DNA from: Ancylobacter oerskovii
GTDB taxonomy: Bacteria > Pseudomonadota > Alphaproteobacteria > Rhizobiales > Xanthobacteraceae
DNA: 64,000 nucleotides
Direction of reading: 5' to 3'
NCBI RefSeq assembly: GCF_018390555.1
Contig: NZ_JAHBGB010000015.1
Span: 1-64,000, forward strand
Positions 16,891-24,913 of this stretch are shown in pieces. Under the pieces are notes generated by a model that saw only the letters and a program-made list of their open reading frames with translations, was not told where the DNA came from and did no database searches. The number at the start of each line of letters is the position of its first letter. Position 1 is the first letter of the stretch. The position numbers and the translations under genes are program-made.

Positions 16891-18450
16891 ATGACCCAGA
16901 CACCCAACGCCGCGCCCATGCCTCCCCACCCGATCGTCGCGCTCGATCAGGTGACCAAGCGCTTTCCCGGCGTGGTGGCGAATGACCGCGTCTCCTTCGA
17001 GCTGTGGCCCGGCGAGGTGCATGTGCTGCTCGGCGAGAACGGCGCCGGCAAGTCGACGCTGGTCGGCATGCTCTCCGGCCTGCAATTGCCCGACGAGGGC
17101 GGCGTGCTCGTCGAGGGACGCGAGGTGCGCATCGCCTCGCCCGCCCGCGCGCTGGAACTCGGCATCGGCACGGTGTTCCAGCACTCCATGCTGGTGCCCT
17201 CGCTCAGCGTCGTCGACAACATGGCGCTGGGCGGCCCCTGGTGGTCGCGGCCGGACCGCGCCGGCGTCGCCCGCCGCATGGCCGCCGTCTGCGCCGAGAT
17301 CGGCGTCGCCATCGATCCCGAGGCGCGGGTCGGGTCGCTCTCCCTCGGCGAGCAGCAGCAGGTGGAGATCGTGCGGGCGCTGATGCGCGGCTCGCGCGTG
17401 CTGATCCTCGACGAGGCCACCGCCATGCTGACGCCGAAGGGCGCGGAGGACCTCGGCGCGCTGATGGGCCGGCTGACCAGGCTCGGCATCGCCGTGGTGT
17501 TCATCACCCACAAGCTCAACGAGGCGCTCGCCTTCGGCCACCGCATCACCGTGCTGCGCCTCGGCCGCAAGGTCGGCGAGATCGCGCCGGAGCGACTCGT
17601 CGCGCTCGGCCCCGCCGCCGCCACGGCGGAGATCGTCCGCCTGATGTTCGGCACCCATGCCGGCACCGAGGCCGCCGGCGGACCGCCCCGCGCCCGGCCG
17701 GCGGGCGCGCCGCTGCTGGACATCGAAGGGCTCGCGGTCGACGATGCCTCGGTACCGGTCGCCGGCATCGACCTTTCCGTCGCGCCGGGCGAGATCGTCG
17801 GCCTCGCCGGCATCGACGGCAACGGCCAGAAGCAGTTCGCCGAGGCGCTGGCCGGCCAGCGCCGCCTCGCCGCCGGCCGCATCCGCCTCGGCGGCGAGGC
17901 CATCGAGCGGCTCGATGTCGGCGGGCGGCGCGAGCGCGGCCTGCGCTACGTCACCGACGACCGGCTCGGCGAAGGCACGGTCGGCTCCTTTCCCATCTCG
18001 CTCAACCTGCTGCTCAAGCAGGTCGGCGAGGCGCCGTTCTGGCGGCACGGCATCGAGCAGCCCGAGGCGATCGCCACCCATGCGCGGCGGCTGGTCGGCG
18101 AATATGACGTGCGCACGCCGGGCATCGAGACCGCCATCGGCAAACTGTCCGGCGGCAACATCCAGAAGGCGCTGCTGGCGCGCGAGCTCTCCGGGCAGGC
18201 GCGGGCGGTGATCTTCGCCAAGCCGACCTACGGCCTCGACGTGCAGAACATCCGCGCCACCCGCCAGCGCATCCGCGAGGCGGCCGATCGCGGCCTGGCG
18301 GTGATCCTGATCTCCACCGACCTCGAAGAGGTGCTCGAGCTTTCCGACCGCGTGGCGGTCATGTCGCGCGGGCGCATCGTCGGGGTGGTCGACAACAATG
18401 CCGAGGCCCGCAGCCGGGTCGGCGAACTGATGAGCGGCGTGACGGCATGA
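16891..18450 (+). CDS. ABC transporter ATP-binding protein, two nucleotide-binding domains
   Basis: ATPase of 519 residues with two tandem domains, as in sugar and BMP-type importers. The first has Walker A GENGAGKST near 46-54, signature LSLGEQQQVEI and a Walker B LILDEAT. The second has the usual degenerate Walker A (GLAGIDGNGQKQF) and signature LSGGNIQKALLA. ATG 16891 is used rather than 16822 because the protein begins its first domain shortly after. It overlaps the next permease gene by 4 nt. It powers import together with the two permeases. Confidence 0.9.
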   Translation: MTQTPNAAPMPPHPIVALDQVTKRFPGVVANDRVSFELWPGEVHVLLGENGAGKSTLVGMLSGLQLPDEGGVLVEGREVRIASPARALELGIGTVFQHSMLVPSLSVVDNMALGGPWWSRPDRAGVARRMAAVCAEIGVAIDPEARVGSLSLGEQQQVEIVRALMRGSRVLILDEATAMLTPKGAEDLGALMGRLTRLGIAVVFITHKLNEALAFGHRITVLRLGRKVGEIAPERLVALGPAAATAEIVRLMFGTHAGTEAAGGPPRARPAGAPLLDIEGLAVDDASVPVAGIDLSVAPGEIVGLAGIDGNGQKQFAEALAGQRRLAAGRIRLGGEAIERLDVGGRRERGLRYVTDDRLGEGTVGSFPISLNLLLKQVGEAPFWRHGIEQPEAIATHARRLVGEYDVRTPGIETAIGKLSGGNIQKALLARELSGQARAVIFAKPTYGLDVQNIRATRQRIREAADRGLAVILISTDLEEVLELSDRVAVMSRGRIVGVVDNNAEARSRVGELMSGVTA

Positions 18451-19532
18451 GCGACACCACACGGATCGGCGGCGACGTCCTCCCCGCCCGGCGCAACGGC
18501 GCCCGGCGCGAGCGGGCCCGCCTCGTCGCCATGGCGCTCCTGCCGGTACTGGGCGCCATCGTGCTGTCCGGCCTCGTGCTGCTGGCGCTGGGCGTCAACC
18601 CGGTCAGCTATTACGGCTATGTGCTCGATCGCGGGCTGCTCAATCCCTACGGCCTGCAGGCGACGCTGACCCGCACGGGCCCGTTGCTGCTGATCGCGGC
18701 GGGGCTCATCGTCGCCTTCCGGGCCGGCATCTGGAATCTCGGCGGCGACGGCCAGTTCCTGCTCGCGGCGGTCATCGTCGCCGCGCTCGGCCCGCTGCTG
18801 GCGCCGGCGCTGCCGGTGTGGCTGGTGCTGCTGGCCGGCCTCGCCGTCGGGGCGCTGGTGGGCGCCGCGTGGTCGGTGCTGCCGGCGCTGCTGAAGGCCT
18901 ATCAGGGCGTCAACGAGATCATCACCACGCTGATGATGACCTTCCTCGGCGTCTCCTTCGCCAATGTGCTGGTGAAGCTCGCCTTCCGCGACCCGGCCAC
19001 CACCGTGCCGCAGACCCGCACCCTCGCCGTCGCCGATCGCTTGCCGCGGCTGTTCGACACCACCGTGTCGAGTGGGCTCCTCATCGGCCTCGTCGCCATC
19101 GTGGCGGTGCATCTCCTCATGACCCGCACCGCCTTCGGGCTGAAGCTCAGGATCGTCGGCGCCAATCCGCGCGCCGCCATCCATGCCGGCCTCAACGTGC
19201 CGCTGCTGACCATGGCCACCTTCGCCATCTCGGCGGGGCTGGCCGGCCTCGCCGGGGCGGTGGAGATCATGGGCGTGCAGGGCAATGTGCGGGCCGACTG
19301 GAATCCGGCCTACAGCCTCACCGTGGTGCCGCTGGTGTTCCTCGCCCGGTTCAACGGCTTCGCCTCCATCGCCTTCGTGTTCCTGTTCTCGGTGCTGTCG
19401 ATCGGCGGCGAGAGCGCGGCCCGGCGCACCGGCGTGCCCAACTTCTTCACCCTGGTGGTGGTGGCGATCCTTCTGATCATGCTCGGTATCACCGAATATC
19501 TCGACCAGCGCCGCCGCGCGGCCGGCAAGTAA
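18447..19532 (+). CDS. ABC transporter permease 1 (BMP type)
   Basis: Membrane permease of 361 residues with roughly ten hydrophobic segments starting at about residue 28; BPD_transp_2 family. It has the conserved GLIVAFRAGIWNLGGDGQ and YQGVNEIITTLMM segments typical of BMP-associated permeases. It forms one half of the inner-membrane pore with permease 2. Its start overlaps the ATPase stop (ATGA); a 10-nt gap separates it from permease 2. Together with the binding protein and ATPase it makes a complete importer. Confidence 0.9.
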   Translation: MSDTTRIGGDVLPARRNGARRERARLVAMALLPVLGAIVLSGLVLLALGVNPVSYYGYVLDRGLLNPYGLQATLTRTGPLLLIAAGLIVAFRAGIWNLGGDGQFLLAAVIVAALGPLLAPALPVWLVLLAGLAVGALVGAAWSVLPALLKAYQGVNEIITTLMMTFLGVSFANVLVKLAFRDPATTVPQTRTLAVADRLPRLFDTTVSSGLLIGLVAIVAVHLLMTRTAFGLKLRIVGANPRAAIHAGLNVPLLTMATFAISAGLAGLAGAVEIMGVQGNVRADWNPAYSLTVVPLVFLARFNGFASIAFVFLFSVLSIGGESAARRTGVPNFFTLVVVAILLIMLGITEYLDQRRRAAGK

Positions 19533-19542
19533 GGGGGCGCTC

Positions 19543-20478
19543 ATGTCCGGGCTGTTCACCGAAGCCTTCCTCACCTCGCTGGTGCTCGGCGCCCTGACCG
19601 CCGGCCTGCCCCTGATGCTGGCCGGGCTGGGCGAGCAGATCTCCGAGAAGGCCGGCGTGCTCAATATCGGCATCGAGGGGATGATGCTGTTCGGCGCCTA
19701 TCTGGGCTTCCTCGTCGCCTACGCCACCGGCTCGGTATGGCTGGGCTTCCTCGGCGGCGGGCTGGGCGGTATGCTCGTGGCGGCGCCGATGGCGCTGTTC
19801 TGCATCCGCATGGGGCTCAGCCAGATCGTCATCGGCATCGCGCTGACGCTGGGGGCCGAGGGCCTCACGGCGCTGCTGCATCATTTCCAGTTCGCGCAGA
19901 GCTATCCGCGCCTGCCGGCGGTGGAGACGCTGGCCATTCCCGGCCTGTCGGCGATCCCGGTGATCGGGCCGGCGCTGTTCGACCGGCCGCCCATCGTCTA
20001 TCTCGCGGTGCTGGCGGTGGCGGCCACCGCCTATGTGTTCCGCTCCACCCAGCTCGGCCTCGCACTGCAGGCGGCCGGCGACAAGCCAGCGGCGCTCGAC
20101 GCGGCCGGCGTCGACGTGGTGCGGGTGCGGACCTTCGCGGTGTTCAGCACCGGCTTTCTCGCCGGGATCGGCGGCGCCTTCATGTCGCAGGTCGGCGCCG
20201 GCATCTTCGTGCCGTTCATGACCAACGGCGCCGGCTTCATCGGCATCGTGCTGGCCATGCAGGCGCGCGGCCGGCCGCTCTGGGTGCTCGCCGGCGCGCT
20301 GCTGTTCGGCGCCTGCCTGTCGGCCACCACCGCGCTGCAGGTCGCGGGCGTGAGCATCCCGACCGACGTGATCCAGATGCTGCCCTTCGCGGCGGTGCTG
20401 ATGGTGCTGGTGCTGTTCGGCCGCCGCGCCAGCCTGCCGCCGGCGCTCGGCACCCATTATGTGCGGGGCGCGCGATGA
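19543..20478 (+). CDS. ABC transporter permease 2 (BMP type)
   Basis: Membrane permease of 311 residues, same BPD_transp_2 family. The EKAGVLNIGIEGMMLFGAYLGF segment shortly after the first helix is characteristic (only the core EKAGVLNIGIEG need be cited). About nine hydrophobic segments follow. It ends 14 nt before the convergent aminotransferase stop, so the importer operon closes here. No terminator with a T-run is evident between the two stops. Confidence 0.9.
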   Translation: MSGLFTEAFLTSLVLGALTAGLPLMLAGLGEQISEKAGVLNIGIEGMMLFGAYLGFLVAYATGSVWLGFLGGGLGGMLVAAPMALFCIRMGLSQIVIGIALTLGAEGLTALLHHFQFAQSYPRLPAVETLAIPGLSAIPVIGPALFDRPPIVYLAVLAVAATAYVFRSTQLGLALQAAGDKPAALDAAGVDVVRVRTFAVFSTGFLAGIGGAFMSQVGAGIFVPFMTNGAGFIGIVLAMQARGRPLWVLAGALLFGACLSATTALQVAGVSIPTDVIQMLPFAAVLMVLVLFGRRASLPPALGTHYVRGAR

Positions 20479-20492
20479 CCGCGCCCCTCGCC

Positions 20493-21668
20493 TCACCCGG
20501 CGTCGATCGCCTCCAGCGCCGCCGCGATCCCGGCGCCGACATCGACGCGATGGCCGAGGCCGGCCAGCGCCCCGCCCAGCGCGGTCAGCGCCACCACGGC
20601 GTGGAGCGGCTGGGCGGTGGGGCCCATATGGCCGATGCGGGTCAGCCTGCCGAGCGTCTCGCCGCGGCCGGAGGACAGCACGACGCCGTAGCGGGCGCGG
20701 ATCTCCGCCCGGAGCTGCGCCTCGTCGATGCCGTCCGGGGTCCGCACCGCGGTGCAGGTGGGCGAGGCGAACCCCTCCTCCGCCGGCCAGATCGCCAGCC
20801 CCATGGCCTTCAGCCCCGCCCGGCAGGCGCGGGCGGTGAGCGCGTGGCGCGCCCACACTTTTTCCGGCCCCTCAGTGAGATAGAGGTCGATGGCGGCTTC
20901 CAGCCCGTTGATCTCCGCGACCGAGGGGGTGAAGGGGAACGGCTTGTCGGCGCGCCAGGCGTCCTCCCAGTCGAGGATCGACAGGATGGAGGCGCGGGGA
21001 GCCTGCGGGTTCGCCTTCATCTTCGCCCAGGCGCGGTCGGATATGCCGAGGATGGACAGGCCCGGCGGGCAGCCGAGGCATTTGTTCGGGCCGGTGACCA
21101 GGAAGTCGATGGCCGCCGATCGCGCATCGACCGGCATGCCGCCGAAGGACGAGACGGCATCGACCAGGAACAGCGCGCCGTGGCGGCGCACCACCGCGCC
21201 GATCTCGGCGACCGGGTTGACGGTACCGGAGGGAGTATCGTGGTGGCAGGCCGCGACGAGGGTGACGTCCGGCCGTTCCGCCAGCACGCGGGCGACATCG
21301 GCCGGATCGATCACCCGATCATACGGTACCGCCAGCTCGACGATCTCCGCCCCCGAACGCGCCGCCCACCCCTCGAAACCCTTGGCATAGACCCCGGAAA
21401 CGAGGTTCAGCACCACGTCGCCGCGACCGATCAGCGAGGCGGCGGCCGCCTCCAGCCCGAGCACCGGCTCGCCATGCAGGATGACCGGCATGGTCTCCGC
21501 CTGGACCACGGTCGCGAGCTTTTCGGTAACCCGTTGATAGGTCGCTTGAAAAGCCGGATCGTAATCGTAGAGCACCGTGCTGGCGAGGCCGCGGAGGACC
21601 GCGGGATAGGCATCGACGGGGCCGGTGGTGAGGGTGAAGACCGGCAGATCGGATGGGGCGTAGCGCAT
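20493..21668 (-). CDS. ppaT: Pyridoxamine-pyruvate aminotransferase
   Basis: Class V PLP-fold transaminase of 391 residues (EC 2.6.1.30), converting pyridoxamine plus pyruvate to pyridoxal plus L-alanine, in vitamin B6 breakdown. It follows the Mesorhizobium loti enzyme as I remember it nearly throughout. The residues known there recur with a shift of one: Glu67 (HGEP), Tyr94 (SGVY), Asp170 and the active-site Lys196 (TGPNKCLG). Because the substrate itself is a B6 vitamer, this enzyme uses pyridoxal without bound PLP as cofactor. It is divergent from the GntR regulator and pyridoxine oxidase genes. ATG 21668 matches the family N-terminus. Confidence 0.87.
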   Translation of the reverse strand: MRYAPSDLPVFTLTTGPVDAYPAVLRGLASTVLYDYDPAFQATYQRVTEKLATVVQAETMPVILHGEPVLGLEAAAASLIGRGDVVLNLVSGVYAKGFEGWAARSGAEIVELAVPYDRVIDPADVARVLAERPDVTLVAACHHDTPSGTVNPVAEIGAVVRRHGALFLVDAVSSFGGMPVDARSAAIDFLVTGPNKCLGCPPGLSILGISDRAWAKMKANPQAPRASILSILDWEDAWRADKPFPFTPSVAEINGLEAAIDLYLTEGPEKVWARHALTARACRAGLKAMGLAIWPAEEGFASPTCTAVRTPDGIDEAQLRAEIRARYGVVLSSGRGETLGRLTRIGHMGPTAQPLHAVVALTALGGALAGLGHRVDVGAGIAAALEAIDAG

Positions 21669-22048
21669 GATGTCGCTCTGTGTCGGTGGCGGGACCGCTG
21701 GGAATCCGGCCGGTCGGGAAAGGCGCCTCCCAACCAAAAAATGACCGAATTTTCTCTAATGGTTCGAGATTGGCACCATCCGGCCATCGGGGCAACTGCC
21801 TTTGCGCAGATGTCGAGCGGAGAGGAAAATCGCTGCGCTCTCAACGATTCCCGGCTTTCCAACGGGTATCCCGCTGACCCGCCCGGGGGCCTGCCGGCGA
21901 CGTCTGCCTCGCGTCGGTACCGATTGGGTCTCGACCAGATGGCAACCAATATTGTAACTGGGCGGCCCCGCTCGTACATTCGGCGGCAGGGCCTGCAACC
22001 GCCGCGCGATCGAAGCGCCGCGCCGCGGGTTCCAACACGAGAACGGAT
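21669..22048. promoter_or_regulatory. Divergent regulatory region, ppaT / GntR-pno
   Basis: A 380-nt gap with no gene, relatively A/T-rich. It holds an ATGGT-N11-ACCAT dyad at 21759-21779 and an octamer palindrome CAATATTG at 21947-21954 that extends into ATTGTAAC, the left half of the dyad seen at 6532 and 24456. Promoters for ppaT and for the regulator must lie here. Binding by the adjacent GntR is inferred. Confidence 0.5.
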
Positions 22049-22795
22049 ATGACCTCGATGGACGCGATGGCGGACAAGACCCGGCGCAAGACGCGCAGGC
22101 CATCCGAGGCCCGGAGCCGCTCGGCCACCGCCGGCCGCGAAGCCGCCGGCATCGAGGATCTGGTGGAGGTGCTCCGCGGCATCGTCGCCCGCACCGGCAG
22201 CATGCCGCCGGAGCGGGTCGTGGCCGAGGAGCTGAACGTCAAGCGCCACACGCTGCGCCGGGCGCTCGGCGTGCTGCGCGCCCGTGGGGAGCTCGAGCCG
22301 GCCCGGGCCGGCCGCCGCGCCTCGACCTCTTCCGGCCTCGACAGCAGCCGAAACCTGATCAACTCCACCAATCCGCTGGAGGTGATGGAACTCCGCCTGA
22401 TGCTGGAACCGGCGCTCGCGCGGCTCGCGGCGCTGCGGGCGAGCCCGGTGGAGATCGACCGCATCCTTCGCGCGGCGACGACCGATCCCGACGCCGACCC
22501 TATCGGTGCCGACATGGTGTTCCACAAGGCCATTGCCGCCGGGGCGCGCAACGCCCTCGCCTCTGAGCTCTACGTGCTGCTGCACCGGGTCGCCAGCGAC
22601 GGCCGGCTGCGCTTCACCGACAGCGACGCCACCCTGCTGCCCGAGCGGGTGAAGATGCGCGACGCCGAGCATCGGCAGATCGCCGAGGCGATCGCCGCCC
22701 GCGACCCGGAAGCCGCCGAGCGGACCATGTGGCAGCATCTCGCCACGCTGCAGCAGAAGATCATGGGGCGCCTGGCGCCCGGCGGGCTGCCCTAG
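22049..22795 (+). CDS. GntR family regulator (FCD-type) of the vitamin B6 module
   Basis: Regulator of 248 residues. The N-terminal 20 residues are basic and Lys/Arg-rich. A winged HTH follows at about 35-90 (SMPPERVVAEELNVKRHTLRRAL), then an FCD effector domain with a His-containing FHKAIAAGARN segment and a second H in EHRQIAEAI that fit metal ligands. Other in-frame ATGs exist at 22058 and 22067, and the ribosome-binding site is weak for all. It stands between ppaT and pno and is probably their local regulator, responding to a vitamin B6 vitamer or catabolite. Confidence 0.85.
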   Translation: MTSMDAMADKTRRKTRRPSEARSRSATAGREAAGIEDLVEVLRGIVARTGSMPPERVVAEELNVKRHTLRRALGVLRARGELEPARAGRRASTSSGLDSSRNLINSTNPLEVMELRLMLEPALARLAALRASPVEIDRILRAATTDPDADPIGADMVFHKAIAAGARNALASELYVLLHRVASDGRLRFTDSDATLLPERVKMRDAEHRQIAEAIAARDPEAAERTMWQHLATLQQKIMGRLAPGGLP

Positions 22796-22896
22796 CCCCT
22801 GTCCGCGCCTCGCAGCCACCACGACAGCACCGCCGCGGAGCCGATCCGCGGCGGTACCGCTCCCCCTTTGCCCGCCGCCTTGCAGAGACGAATGCG

Positions 22897-24438
22897 ATGA
22901 AATCCTTCGACGTGCTGATCATCGGCGCCGGCTCGGCCGGCAGCGTCCTCGCCGCCCGCCTGTCCGAGAACCCCGACCTTGAGGTCGGGCTGCTCGAGGC
23001 CGGCGAACTGCCGAGCGATCCCGACATCGCCATTCCGCAGAAATGGCCGAGCCTGCAGGATCGTCCCTATGACTGGGCCTATCGCACCGTCCCGCAGCCG
23101 GGGACGGCGGGGCGGGTGCACCCCTGGCCGCGCGGGCGCATCGTCGGCGGGTCGAGCTGCCTGCACGCCATGGCCCATGTGCGTGGCCATGCCGGCGATT
23201 TCGCCGCCTGGGCCACAGCCACCGGCGACGAGCGCTGGTCCCATGAAGGATTGCTGCCCGGCTTCCGTCGCAGCGAGAGTTTCTCGGGCGGCTCCAGCCC
23301 CGTCCATGGCGGCGAGGGACCTCTTCCCGTCTATCTGCCCGGCGAGGAACTGAGCCCGGTGGTGCAGGCCTATATGGCCGCCGGCCTCGCGCGGGGGATA
23401 CCGGCGATCGGCGAGCACAATGGCGGCCCGCTCAACGGCGTCGCGCCGAATTCGCTGACCATTCGCGACGGCAAGCGGGTGAGTGCCGCCGACGCCTATC
23501 TCACGCCGGCTCTCGCCCGCCCCAACCTCCATCTGATCACCGGCGTGAAGGTGCACCGATTGATCCTCGACGGCGATCGGGTGACCGGGGTGCTGGCGGA
23601 AATCGACGGCCAGCCGCAACGGCTGTTCGCCGAACGCCTGTGCCTCTGCGCCGGCGCCGTCGCCTCGCCCTTGCTGCTGATGCGCTCCGGCATCGGGCCA
23701 GCCGAGGCGCTCAAGGCCGCCGGCATCGCCTGCCTCGCCGATCGCGCCGAGATCGGCGGCAACCTGCACGATCACCTGCTCACCGCCGGCAATGTCTACC
23801 GGGCCCGGCGCGAGGTGCCGCCCTCGCGGCTCCAGCATTCCGAATCGCTGATGTATCTCAATGCCGAGGATCCGACGCGGCCGGACGGCCCGCCGGATGT
23901 CGTGCTGGGCTGCGTGGCGGCGCCGACGGTCTCGGAAGGCTTCACGGCACCGCCCTACGGATCCGCCTATACGATCCTGTCCGGCGTCACCCATCCCACC
24001 AGCCGCGGCCGCCTCACCGTCACCGGGCCGGATCTCGAGGCGCCGCCGCGCATCGATCCCGCCTATCTGTCGACCGACCATGACCGCCGGCTCGCCCGGC
24101 GGGCGCTCGAACTCGCGCGGGAGATCGGCCACAGCCCGGCGCTGGACGATTGGCGGGCCGAGGAGATCTTTCCCGGTCCCGACCGGCACGGCGCGGCAGC
24201 GCTGGACGCCTTCATCGCCCGCGCGGCCATCACCCACCACCATCCGGTCGGCACCTGCCGCATGGGGGCGGACGCGGACAGCGTGGTGGATGCCGCGCTC
24301 AAGCTGCGCGGCTTTGACGGCCTCTCCATCGTCGATGCCTCGGTCATTCCCGCCATCACCTCCGGCCCGATACATGCGGCGATCCTCGCCATCGCCGAAA
24401 CCTTCGCGGCCAGTTTTGGCGGGATCGAGGATCGGTAG
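22897..24438 (+). CDS. pno: Pyridoxine 4-oxidase (GMC oxidoreductase)
   Basis: FAD-dependent GMC oxidoreductase of 513 residues (EC 1.1.3.12), oxidising pyridoxine with O2 to pyridoxal and H2O2. Motifs: FAD-binding GAGSAG at 10-15, the GGSSCLHAM segment at 84-92, and the catalytic HHHPVGTCRMG near 447-457. The sequence tracks the M. loti enzyme closely in memory, including PPSRLQHSES and GCVAAP-type segments. Start 22897 (MKSFDV) gives the Rossmann strand directly. It follows the GntR gene by 101 nt. With ppaT it would supply pyridoxal from both pyridoxine and pyridoxamine; the lower ring-degrading steps are not obvious here. Confidence 0.85.
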   Translation: MKSFDVLIIGAGSAGSVLAARLSENPDLEVGLLEAGELPSDPDIAIPQKWPSLQDRPYDWAYRTVPQPGTAGRVHPWPRGRIVGGSSCLHAMAHVRGHAGDFAAWATATGDERWSHEGLLPGFRRSESFSGGSSPVHGGEGPLPVYLPGEELSPVVQAYMAAGLARGIPAIGEHNGGPLNGVAPNSLTIRDGKRVSAADAYLTPALARPNLHLITGVKVHRLILDGDRVTGVLAEIDGQPQRLFAERLCLCAGAVASPLLLMRSGIGPAEALKAAGIACLADRAEIGGNLHDHLLTAGNVYRARREVPPSRLQHSESLMYLNAEDPTRPDGPPDVVLGCVAAPTVSEGFTAPPYGSAYTILSGVTHPTSRGRLTVTGPDLEAPPRIDPAYLSTDHDRRLARRALELAREIGHSPALDDWRAEEIFPGPDRHGAAALDAFIARAAITHHHPVGTCRMGADADSVVDAALKLRGFDGLSIVDASVIPAITSGPIHAAILAIAETFAASFGGIEDR

Positions 24439-24455
24439 ACACATACAATATTGAC

Positions 24456-24471
24456 ATTGTACGGCAACAAT
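24456..24471. promoter_or_regulatory. Candidate operator, perfect ATTGT-N6-ACAAT dyad
   Basis: ATTGTACGGCAACAAT has perfect 5-bp arms and lies between pno and the DUF983 gene, 35 nt before the start of the latter. It agrees at 13 of 16 positions with 6532-6547. It is preceded by CAATATTG (24445-24452), also found in the ppaT/GntR intergenic region. The regulator is unproven. Confidence 0.5.
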
Positions 24472-24505
24472 CCTATCTGGTGTTCATCGCCGGATGGAGA
24501 GTGTC

Positions 24506-24904
24506 ATGTCCGATGTGCAGTGGCCGCCCTTGTCGCCGTTCAAGACCGGAGTGCACGGGCGCTGCCCGCGTTGCGGCCAGGGACACCTGTTCGAGGGCTT
24601 CCTGAAGCTGAAGCCGCACTGCGAGGTCTGCGGGCTGGATTATTCCTATGCCGACCCGGCGGATGGACCGGCCTTCTTCGTCATGATGTTCCTTTGCGTG
24701 CCGGCGGTGATCTTCGGCCTGTGGCTGGAGATCGCCTATTCGCCCGCCTGGTGGGTGCATCTCGCCACCAGCCTGCCGCTGATCCTGCTCACCTGCGTGC
24801 CGCCCCTGCGCCCGCTGAAGGGCTGGCTGGTCGCCGCGCAGTATTTCTACAAGGCGGAGGAAGGGCGGCTGGTGCGGCCGCAGGAGGCCGAGCGTCCCGC
24901 GTGA
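24506..24904 (+). CDS. DUF983 small membrane protein with zinc ribbon
   Basis: A 132-residue DUF983 protein. Two Cys pairs near the N-terminus (RCPRCGQG and CEVCG) can bind zinc, and two hydrophobic segments follow (FVMMFLCVPAVIFGLWL and HLATSLPLILLTCVPP). A GGAGAG site 5 nt before ATG 24506 favours this start over 24494. The function is unknown. The upstream dyad may put it under the same control as the neighbouring vitamin B6 genes, or the dyad may only lie downstream of pno. Confidence 0.8.
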   Translation: MSDVQWPPLSPFKTGVHGRCPRCGQGHLFEGFLKLKPHCEVCGLDYSYADPADGPAFFVMMFLCVPAVIFGLWLEIAYSPAWWVHLATSLPLILLTCVPPLRPLKGWLVAAQYFYKAEEGRLVRPQEAERPA

Positions 24905-24913
24905 CGCCGCGCC

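Noticed and set aside
20493-21668. Alanine-glyoxylate aminotransferase
   Set aside because: The specific residues and segments agree with pyridoxamine-pyruvate aminotransferase, and the neighbour is a pyridoxine oxidase.
21759-21779. ATGGT-N11-ACCAT as the definitive GntR operator
   Set aside because: A 5-bp dyad with long spacer is easily found by chance; kept only as a note in the intergenic region.
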